Shown here piece after piece: positions 1 through 8,250 of a stretch of 14,728 nucleotides of DNA. The position numbers and the translations under genes are program-made. The DNA is from JABFRZ01 sp036376275 (GTDB taxonomy: Bacteria > Planctomycetota > UBA1135 > GCA-002686595): contig DASVAP010000343.1 of NCBI GenBank assembly GCA_036376275.1, forward strand, positions 1 to 14,728, written 5' to 3'. Position 1 is the first letter of the stretch; every line of letters begins with the position of its first letter. The notes under the pieces are model-generated. The model was not told where the DNA came from, made no database searches, and was given only the letters and a program-made list of their open reading frames with translations.

Positions 1-120
1 CTCGCCCCAGTGCACGGGCGCGCCGTCGCCGGCGGCGAGGGGCGCGGCGAGGAGGGCGGCGGCCGCGCTCCAGGCCAGGATCCGCGCACGCGCCCGGCCC
101 TGCGATCGCTTCGGTTTCAT
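1..120 (-). CDS. Secreted protein of unknown function, N-terminal 40 residues only (cut by window edge)
   Basis: Only the first 40 codons are inside the window. They encode a basic start (MKPKRSQGRARAR), a hydrophobic run rich in Ala and Leu (residues 14-29), and a likely signal-peptidase site near AAPLAAGDG. The mature protein therefore begins just before the edge, with sequence GDGAPVHWGE at the cut. The ATG at 120-118 overlaps the TGA of the upstream gene (119-117) in an ATGA junction. A strong Shine-Dalgarno sequence GGAGGAG sits at 132-126 with a 5-nt spacer, so the start is well supported. It is co-transcribed and probably translationally coupled with the secreted peptidase-MA-like protein before it, which suggests that the two exported products act together. 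Nothing visible identifies a family. Confidence 0.75.
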   Translation of the reverse strand, partial: MKPKRSQGRARARILAWSAAAALLAAPLAAGDGAPVHWGE

Positions 121-1565
121 CGGCGCTCCTCCAGCCAGCGCTGGAAGTGGCGCTGGAACGTGTCCTGGTCCATGCCGACCGCCTCCTGGAAGGCCTGCGT
201 GCGCGCGAAGCCGTTGCCCAGGCGCTCGAGCAGCCGCGGCACCGCCGCGGGGCGGGCCTCGAGCAGGTACGTGGCCAGCGCGTAGGCGTGGAGCACCTCC
301 TCGGTCGAGAGCTCGCTCGCGCTCTTCGAGACGAAGGGTCCCATCGGCGGCAGGCGCCCCTCCTGGCACAGGCGCAGGGCCTCGTCCATCCAGTTCGTCT
401 CCGGGTCGATCAGGCGCTGGCGCAGGGCCAGGTCCGCGGCGGCGTCGAGCGACTTCGAGGGCTGGGCCAGCCAGGTCAGGCGCGTGCGCACCAGCGAGCG
501 CGTCAGGAACAGGCCGAAGCCCTCGTAGGCGAAGCCACAGTCGACCTGGAGCTGGTAGGCACCGGAGATCCAGTAGCCGAGCACGAGGCGCACGATGCCG
601 TCGATGCGGCGCTGCATGTCGCCGGTCCAGAAGGCGAAGTCGGCCGTGCCGGCGATGCCGGCGCCCTCCAGGGCCTGGTAGTAGGCGTGCTGCTCGGGGC
701 GGATCGCGGGATGGTGCTCGAGGAACTTCGCCAGGTGCCCGGGGTCGGAGAGCAGGAAGATCGTGGTCTCGGGCGGAAGGTGGTGCTGCGAGGCCAGGGC
801 CGTCTGGGCCAGGCGCTCGAGCGCGCCGACGGCCCGGGCGCACAGGGCGAGCTCCTCCGGGCTGGCCGTGCCGACCACGCGCAGGCGCGCCGTGGCCACG
901 GCCTCGAGGTGCAGCGGGATCCTGCGCTCGCGCTCGTTCAGCGCCACCGGGGCCGCGGCCGGAGCCTCGGCCAGCGCGCGGGCCACGGCCTCGCGCAGCA
1001 CGGCGCGCTGGGCGCGCGCCTGGACGGTCTCGGGCAGGACCCAGCCCTGCTCGCTCGCGACCTCGCCCAGCAGCTCGTGCAGGCGCGCGTCGTCGGGGGC
1101 GAAGCGCAGGGCCGCGCGGCCCACCCGCTCGCGCTCCGCGGGCCCCAGCCCGCCGGCCGCGAGCACCTCCGTCAGGCTCGTCACGTAGCCCGCCACCGCG
1201 GCCTGGAAGCGCGCCGGCTCCTCGCCCAGGGCCTCCTTGTCGAAGTCGCGGAAGGTCTTGGGCTTCTCGGGCGCCTTCCAGGCCCCGCCCTTCTCGCGCG
1301 TGAAGCCCAGGGCCTTGCGCGCCTCGGCGTGATCGGGCTCGAGCTCGAGCAGGAGCTCGCACACCGCCTTGCGGGCCAGGAAGAGGCGCTTCGCCTGGCA
1401 CCAGTCGGCGTGGTCCTCGAGCGCACGCAGGAGCTCGGCGCGCGCCGTCGCCAGGCGCACCTCGAGCTCGTCCGCCCGCAGCGGAGCGACGAGCGCCAGC
1501 GCCACGAGCGCCGACGCGGCTCCGCGCCAGGGGACGGGGACTCCGCCGCTGCCAGCCTCTCCCAT
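117..1565 (-). CDS. Secreted TPR/peptidase-MA-like (DUF1570-like) protein lacking the HExxH zinc motif
   Basis: 482 aa. The ATG at 1565 gives a signal peptide (hydrophobic ASALVALALVAPL, residues 17-29; cleavage near APLRADE). The long in-frame extension upstream of it runs through the neighbouring halogenase gene in another frame and was discarded. Residues 32-100 are helical and TPR-like (LLLELEPDHAEARKALGF, 71-88). Residues 215-482 look like a peptidase-MA/DUF1570 gluzincin domain: a beta segment TTIFLLSDPGHLAKFL (267-282), a segment FAYEGFGLFLTR (345-356) that aligns with the family's WLxEGLAEY zinc-ligand motif with Glu at 348, a helix EEVLHAYALATYLLE (422-436), and a C-terminal helix ending in FQRHFQRWLEERR. 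Where the family has HExxH there is only VLGYWISGAY (328-337), so catalytic activity is unlikely. It is the second gene of the minus-strand group, 119 nt after the halogenase gene and overlapping the next gene by 4 nt. The family call is by eye, and the substrate or binding partner is unknown. Confidence 0.72.
   Translation of the reverse strand: MGEAGSGGVPVPWRGAASALVALALVAPLRADELEVRLATARAELLRALEDHADWCQAKRLFLARKAVCELLLELEPDHAEARKALGFTREKGGAWKAPEKPKTFRDFDKEALGEEPARFQAAVAGYVTSLTEVLAAGGLGPAERERVGRAALRFAPDDARLHELLGEVASEQGWVLPETVQARAQRAVLREAVARALAEAPAAAPVALNERERRIPLHLEAVATARLRVVGTASPEELALCARAVGALERLAQTALASQHHLPPETTIFLLSDPGHLAKFLEHHPAIRPEQHAYYQALEGAGIAGTADFAFWTGDMQRRIDGIVRLVLGYWISGAYQLQVDCGFAYEGFGLFLTRSLVRTRLTWLAQPSKSLDAAADLALRQRLIDPETNWMDEALRLCQEGRLPPMGPFVSKSASELSTEEVLHAYALATYLLEARPAAVPRLLERLGNGFARTQAFQEAVGMDQDTFQRHFQRWLEERR
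126..132 (-). promoter_or_regulatory. Shine-Dalgarno site for the edge gene
   Basis: GGAGGAG on the minus strand, 5 nt before the ATG at 120. It lies inside the last codons of the upstream gene and decides the start of the edge-cut gene. Confidence 0.7.
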
Positions 1566-1684
1566 GCCTGCCTGCCGCCTTCCGTGATCCCCGCCTGCCG
1601 AGCGGGGGCCGGAGCAGCATAGCAGCGGGCCGCCGGCGGGTTTCGAGGAAGCGGCCGGGGAAAGCGCGGCGCGACCCGCGGGAG
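1566..1684. other. Intergenic region between the halogenase-like gene and the peptidase-MA-like gene
   Basis: 119 bp between two genes in the same direction. It holds a 6-bp inverted repeat (CCCCGC 1589-1594 / GCGGGG 1602-1607, 7-nt loop) and a perfect 10-bp palindrome CCGCCGGCGG near 1631-1640. No T-run follows either in the minus direction, so there is no convincing terminator. A weak -10-like TATGCT is present on the minus strand at about 1621-1616, without a matching -35. A separate promoter for the downstream pair is possible but not shown. Confidence 0.4.
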
Positions 1685-3010
1685 TCAGGGCCGCGGGCCG
1701 TCGGGCAGCACGAGCTGGTTGCGCTTCTCCCCCTCCGGCCCCTGCCCCTCGTCCCAGCGCAGCGGCGGGCGCAGCTCGGGCGGATAGAGCGACTCCATCG
1801 GCTCCCAGACCCGGTCGACGCGCGCGTCGAAGAGGTCGCCGATCAGGAGATCGGTCACCGTCCCGCGCAGCTCGGGGAAGGACTTGACGAACTGCCCGAA
1901 GCTGAAGCCCTGGTAGTACTCGCACACCAGGCGCCGCATGCGGTCCACGCCGCGGTTGAAGGCCTCGCCCCAGCGCCCGAGCTGGGCCGCCGAGGTGTCG
2001 CCGCGCGCCAGGCCGTCGGCCACGGCGTCGGCCGCCAGCTCGCCCGACTTCAGCGCCAGGAGCACGCCCGAGGAGTACAGCGGGTCGAGGAAGCCGAAGG
2101 CGTCCCCCACCAGGACCCAGCCGTCGCCGGCGACCTTCGTGGCGCGGTAGGAGTAGTCCTGGGTCGCGAAGAAGCCGGTCAGGCGCGTGCCCGGGGCCAG
2201 GCGCTCCTTCACGGCCGGGCAGGCGGCCACCTCCTCGGCGTAGGTCTCGGCGTGCGGGCCCCGTTCCTTGAAGAGCTCGTCGAAGGGCTTGACCACGCCC
2301 ACGCTGACGCGGTCGTCGTGCAGCGGGATGTACCAGAACCAGCCGCGCCGGTCGGGCGTCTGGATCACCATCGTCGCGCCCTCGTCGCGGCCGGTGTCGC
2401 GGTAGGCGCCGCGCCAGTAGGTCCAGATCGCGCCCTTGTCGAGCAGCGGATCCCACAGGCGCAGGCCGAGCCGGTTCATGAGCAGGCCCGACTGGCCGCT
2501 GGCGTCGACCACGACCCGCGCGCGCACCTCGCGCAGCGCGCCGTCCTCCTCCTGGAGGCGCACGCCGACCGCGCGCTCGCCCTCGAACAGGACGTCGCGC
2601 ACGCGCACGCCCTCGCGCGCGTCGACGCCGTGCTCGCGCGCGTTCACCAGCATCATCTGGTCGAACTCGCTGCGCACGACCTGCCAGGTCTGCGAGCACT
2701 CGTGGGGCTTGTTGTCCCAGAAGTAGAAGGGGGCGGACTGCTTGCCGCTGGCGTTGACGAACTGGACGCTGTGCTTCTTGACGAAGTTGCTGGCCTTCAT
2801 CCTGGGCAGCATCCCCAGCCGCTCGAGCACCCAGTAGGTCTCGGGGATCAGCGACTCGCCGATGTGGAAGCGCGGGAAGCGCTCGCGCTCGAAGAGCTGC
2901 ACGCGCAGGCCGCGCTGGGCCAGCAGGGTGGCGGTGGTCGAGCCGGCCGGCCCGCCGCCGACCACGATCACGTCGGGGTCGGAAGGAGTTTCGTGGGGGG
3001 CGACGCGCAT
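1685..3010 (-). CDS. FAD-dependent halogenase-like oxidoreductase (tryptophan-halogenase superfamily)
   Basis: 441 aa, the usual length for single-component flavin-dependent halogenases and related monooxygenases. It has an N-terminal Rossmann FAD site VIVVGGGPAGSTTATLL (14-30), then GESLIPETYWVLERLG (51-66). The second FAD motif VLVGDAFGFLDP (299-310) contains Gly302-Asp303. Two halogenase signatures are visible: WxWxIP as GWFWYIP (W224, W226, I228, P229), and FxxPxxSxG as F307-P310-S313-G315. A lysine pair in NFVKKHSVQF (K78/K79) is in the region where halogenases carry the chlorinating lysine. The family uses reduced FAD, O2 and chloride or bromide to halogenate an activated aromatic or carrier-bound substrate. 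No flavin reductase, carrier protein or biosynthetic partner is visible here, so the substrate is unknown and a non-halogenating oxidoreductase (for example geranylgeranyl-reductase-like) remains possible. There is no signal peptide, so it is cytoplasmic. The ATG at 3010 has only a weak Shine-Dalgarno (GGGGTG). Confidence 0.85.
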   Translation of the reverse strand: MRVAPHETPSDPDVIVVGGGPAGSTTATLLAQRGLRVQLFERERFPRFHIGESLIPETYWVLERLGMLPRMKASNFVKKHSVQFVNASGKQSAPFYFWDNKPHECSQTWQVVRSEFDQMMLVNAREHGVDAREGVRVRDVLFEGERAVGVRLQEEDGALREVRARVVVDASGQSGLLMNRLGLRLWDPLLDKGAIWTYWRGAYRDTGRDEGATMVIQTPDRRGWFWYIPLHDDRVSVGVVKPFDELFKERGPHAETYAEEVAACPAVKERLAPGTRLTGFFATQDYSYRATKVAGDGWVLVGDAFGFLDPLYSSGVLLALKSGELAADAVADGLARGDTSAAQLGRWGEAFNRGVDRMRRLVCEYYQGFSFGQFVKSFPELRGTVTDLLIGDLFDARVDRVWEPMESLYPPELRPPLRWDEGQGPEGEKRNQLVLPDGPRP

Positions 3011-3059
3011 GGCACCCCGAATCTAGCCCGGGCCGCGCGCGCCGCCGCGCGCGAAACGA

Positions 3060-3076
3060 ACGAATGCGGGATTCGT
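3060..3076. repeat. Small inverted repeat, possible operator
   Basis: ACGAAT (3060-3065) and ATTCGT (3071-3076) form a perfect 6-bp inverted repeat with a 5-nt spacer. It sits in the divergent region 50 bp upstream of the halogenase-like start. It is one of the few AT-containing stretches here, so it could be an operator or overlap a promoter. The evidence is only its symmetry and place. Confidence 0.3.
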
Positions 3077-3178
3077 GAGCGACGCGGCCCGCCCGCGCGC
3101 CTCGCCCGAGGTTGGCTCATGCCGGCTCGGGCGTAGGGACGAAGAGAACGCCCACTCGCTGCTCCCCGGCACCGAGCG

Positions 3179-3222
3179 CCCCCCCGGGTGTCCCCCCCGC
3201 ACCACTCCCTGCCCCCCTCCCC
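3179..3222 (-). promoter_or_regulatory. C-tract cluster; G-quadruplex-type motif on the minus strand
   Basis: The plus strand carries C7 (3179-3185), C7 (3192-3198), C3 (3207-3209), C6 (3212-3217) and C4 (3219-3222). Read on the minus strand these are G-runs separated by loops of 1, 2, 8 and 6 nt, which approximates a G-quadruplex motif with one long loop. It lies 29-72 bp upstream of the yfiR-like start. The homopolymers are also slippage-prone. A role is only inferred from position. Confidence 0.35.
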
Positions 3223-3236
3223 GCCGGTCGGCGGGG
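3219..3236 (+). promoter_or_regulatory. 5'-leader hairpin before the yfiR-like gene
   Basis: CCCCGCC (3219-3225) and GGCGGGG (3230-3236) form a perfect 7-bp stem with a GGTC loop. Its 3' arm abuts the only Shine-Dalgarno-like bases (GGCGGA, 3235-3240) for the ATG at 3251, so the structure could limit translation of the first gene of the operon. It could also be chance in such GC-rich DNA. Confidence 0.35.
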
Positions 3237-3250
3237 CGGAACGCGCGCGC

Positions 3251-3870
3251 ATGGCGCACGCGTGCAGGGCCCGGCGTCTCGTGGTCCTGCTCGCGTTCCT
3301 GTGCGCCGCGCCGGCGGCCGGCGACACGCGCGCGAAGACCGCCGGCAGCGAGGCCGGCGCAGCGGATCCCGTCAGCCGGGAAGTCGGGTCCGAGCACCGC
3401 GAGTACCAGATCAAGGCCGCCTTCCTGCTGAACTTCATCCGCTACACGACCTGGCCGCCGGAGGCCTTCGCGAACCCGAAGGCCCCGATCGAGGTCACGG
3501 TCGTCGGGCGCGACCCCTTCGGGCCGATCCTGGAGGAGACCTTCGCGGGCGAGACGATCGAAGGGCGCCGCATCGTCGTGCGGCGCGAGCGCGGCCTGCC
3601 GGAGGCGCTCACCGGTCACGTCGTGTTCTCGGCCGACCTGGAGCACGTCGGCCGGGCCGAGCTGCTGCGGGCCTGCCGCCGGCGCCCGATGCTGCTGGTG
3701 GGCGAGAGCCCGGACTTCGCGGCCGAGGGCGCCTGCGTCAACTTCTACCTGGCCGACAAGAAGACCCGCTTCGAGATCAACACCGACAGCCTGGCCGAGG
3801 CCAAGCTCGTGATCTCGCCCGCGGTGCTGAAGCTGGCGCGCATCGTCAAGGGCCGCCGGGAGGAGTCGCG

Positions 3871-3874
<4 letters not shown>
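3251..3874 (+). CDS. YfiR/DUF4154 family periplasmic protein
   Basis: 207 aa, first gene of a three-gene operon. The ATG at 3251 is chosen because it places a signal peptide (MAHACRARRLVVLLAFLCAA, cleavage near APAAGD) at the N-terminus. The in-frame GTG 63 nt upstream would add a Pro/Ser-rich lead without a membrane signal. The YfiR/DUF4154 signature is clear: EYQIKAAFLLNFIRYTTWP (51-69), IEVTVVGRDPFGPIL (80-94), GRRIVVRR (105-112), PMLLVGESPDFA (146-157), CVNFYLADKKTRFEIN (162-177) and LVISPAVLKLA (186-196). In Pseudomonas, YfiR is a periplasmic repressor that binds the sensor domain of the diguanylate cyclase YfiN. Here the partner is probably the co-transcribed hybrid kinase. The mature protein has only two cysteines (C142, C162), so the disulfide pattern known for P. 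aeruginosa YfiR is not conserved. Its TGA overlaps the GTG start of the next gene. Confidence 0.9.
3858..3865 (+). promoter_or_regulatory. Shine-Dalgarno site deciding the GTG start of the hybrid kinase
   Basis: GGGAGGAG lies 5 nt before the GTG at 3871, inside the last codons of the yfiR-like gene. It supports the GTG start and translational coupling through the GTGA overlap. Confidence 0.7.
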
Positions 3875-6266
<2,392 letters not shown>

Positions 6267-6270
<4 letters not shown>

Positions 6271-8237
6271 GGACCGCGATGAAGGCACGACACACCCCTG
6301 GGTCCGCACGCGCGCGCGTGGCCGGGCTCCGAACCCTGATGCTCTTCCTGCTGACGGCCAGCGTCCAGGCGGCGGGCGGGGAGCTCGACGACCAGGACCT
6401 GAAGAACCTCAGCATCGAGCAGCTCATGGAGCTCGAGGTCACGATCGCCACGCGCTCGGAGCAGGCGCTCTCCGACGTTCCGGGAGCCGTCTACGTCCTG
6501 ACGGGCGACGAGATCCGCCGCGCCGGGCACACCTCGATCCCCGAGGCCCTGCGCATGGTGCCGGGCTTCTACGTCTCGCACTGGTTCTCCCAGGCCTGGG
6601 ACGTGACCGCGCGCGGCTTCGGGCCGGGCCTGTCGCTGACCAGCTCGGCCTTCCTGAACCAGCTCATCGTGATGGTCGACGGCGTGGTGGTGTACACGCC
6701 GCTCTTCGCCGGCACCTGGTGGGACATCCAGGACTTCGACATGTCCCAGGTCGACCGCATCGAGGTCATGCGCGGGCCGGGTGGAGCCCTGTGGGGCACC
6801 AACGCGACCCACGGCGTCGTGCACGTGATCACCAAGAAGGCCGCGGACACCCAGGGCGTGCGCATCTCGGGGCGGGTCGGCGAGAACGACTCGCACACCA
6901 GCGCGCGCTACGGCGGCCGCATCGGCGAGATCGGCCACTGGCGCGTGTGGGCCAAGGGCGCCTGGTACGACGGGCTCGAGGACGCCTTCCTCGACTTCGA
7001 CACCGACTGGCGCTCGAAGAGCGCCGGATTCCGCACGGACTGGGTGCAGTCCGGACGCGACGTGACGGTCTGGTCGCGCTTCTACGACAACACGAACCAC
7101 GCCTACGGCTTCGACGCCGTCAACGGCACGATCCCGATCCACGACCACAAGCGCGGCTACCAGCTCTTCGCCTCGGTCGCCAACCCGGAGGCGAGCTCGC
7201 TGCTGCAGGCCTGGTTCTCGGCCGACCTGCAGGACCAGCCGACCTTCGTGGACATCTCGATCCACACCCTGGACCTCGAGTACAGCCGCGAGCTCCGGCT
7301 CGGCGCCCACAACCGCCTCAAGCTCGGCGGCGGCTACCGCCGGATCTACAGCGACCTCTCGGGCGACGACCCGACCTTCGAGGACTTCGACCCCGAGCAC
7401 GTGACCCAGGACATCCTGCGCGCCTACGCGATCGACCGCATCGCGCTGCCGGGGCTCGACTCCGAGCTGCTGCTGGGCTTCACCGTCGAGGACAACGAGT
7501 TCACGGACCTGGAGGTCCAGCCGACCGTGCGCTGGACCTGGACCGGGATCGAGGACCTCTCGGCCTGGGCCGCGATCTCGCGCGCGGTGCGCACGCCCTC
7601 GCTGGAGGAGCGCACGCTCTCCGACGGCAGCGTCTTCATCGGCAACGACGACTTCGAGTCCGAGGAGCTGTGGGCCTACGAGGCCGGCCTGCGCACGCTG
7701 CTCTCGCCGCGCGCCTCGCTGGACGTGGCGCTCTTCTACAACGACTACGACGAGCTGCACTTCCGCCAGGACACGGGCACCGGCCAGGAGCTCCTGGTCA
7801 ACGGGGCCGAGGGCGAGTCGTGGGGCGCCGAGGTGGCCCTCGACCTGCGCCCGACCGAGCGCTGGACCGTGCGCAGCGGCTACGCCTTCGCGCGCGGCCA
7901 GTACGAGAGCAAGGCCGACGGCTCGCGCCTCGGGACCGACGAGTACTACCCCGAGCAGCAGTTCAACCTGCGCTCCTACTACGACCTCGGCTCGAACTGG
8001 GAGGCCGACGCGGCCGTCTACGTGGTCGAGGGCATGGGCTCCAACTTCGACATCGCCCAGTACTGGCGCGTCGACCTGCGCCTGGGCTGGCGCCCGAGCC
8101 CGGCCTTCGACCTCTATGTCGGCGTGCAGTCCGCCAACGACGAGGAGCACAGCGAGTTCGACGAGTTCAACCGGATCCCGCGCGCGCTCTACGCGGGCCT
8201 GAACTGGACCCCGGGCGCGACGGCGAAGCCCGAGTAG
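6267..8237 (+). CDS. TonB-dependent outer-membrane receptor
   Basis: 656 aa, a typical small TonB-dependent receptor. A signal peptide is visible (LRTLMLFLLTASVQA, 21-35). It is followed by DLKNLSIEQLMELEVTIATR (44-63), a lead common in one subgroup of these receptors. The plug domain (about 66-190) has VPGAVYVLTGDEIRRAG (71-87), IPEALRMVPGFYV (91-103) and VDRIEVMRGPGGALWGTNA (162-180), followed by GVVHVITK. The 22-strand-type barrel fills about 195-647, with YEAGLRT (471-477) and RVDLRLGW. The last barrel strand ends near LNW (645-647) and a 9-residue polar tail follows, whereas most family members end on an aromatic residue. The gene overlaps the kinase gene by 4 nt. The ligand is unknown: no siderophore, cobalamin or sugar genes are beside it. 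Its coupling to YfiR-like and kinase genes suggests that uptake or ligand sensing is linked to signalling. Confidence 0.95.
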
Positions 8238-8250
8238 GGCGCGCTGGGGC
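8238..8250. other. 13-bp convergent junction between the TonB receptor gene and recG
   Basis: The two stop codons (TAG at 8235-8237, plus strand; TGA at 8253-8251, minus strand) are separated by only 13 GC-rich bases. No hairpin with a T-run fits here. Termination must therefore occur inside the opposing gene or be Rho-dependent. Confidence 0.75.

Larger units (their letters stand above)
3011..3250. promoter_or_regulatory. Divergent intergenic region (halogenase-like gene / yfiR-like operon)
   Basis: 240 bp separate the two divergently read start codons, so promoters for both must lie here unless they are internal. No clear sigma-70 pair stands out. A TTGGCT at 3112-3117 is -35-like but has only a poor -10 partner (TAGGGA, 3134-3139). 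The half nearest yfiR is strongly C-rich, with two C7 runs (3179-3185, 3192-3198) and a C6 run (3212-3217). Two inverted repeats are listed separately. No small ORF with convincing signals was found. Confidence 0.5.

Noticed and set aside
1589..1607. Terminator after the halogenase-like gene
   Set aside because: A 6-bp GC stem exists, but no T-run follows on the minus strand and the stem is short for this GC content.
147..1622. Long plus-strand open frame opposite the peptidase-MA-like gene
   Set aside because: The translation is Arg/Gln/Leu/Gly-rich without domains. It is an antisense shadow caused by high GC, as are the long plus-strand frames opposite recG and the 760-aa gene.
1622..2699. 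In-frame extension of the peptidase-MA-like reading frame through the halogenase gene (minus strand)
   Set aside because: The extended translation is a low-complexity Arg/Gly/Ala shadow of the halogenase gene. The signal peptide at 1565 marks the true start.
3112..3139. Possible sigma-70 or sigma-54 promoter (TTGGCT ... TAGGGA) for the yfiR-like operon
   Set aside because: The -10 match is poor, and the sigma-54 GC/TGC element is not at the required spacing.
3188..3250. Upstream GTG start for the yfiR-like gene
   Set aside because: It adds a Pro/Ser-rich stretch before the signal peptide and has no Shine-Dalgarno. The ATG at 3251 gives a normal export signal.
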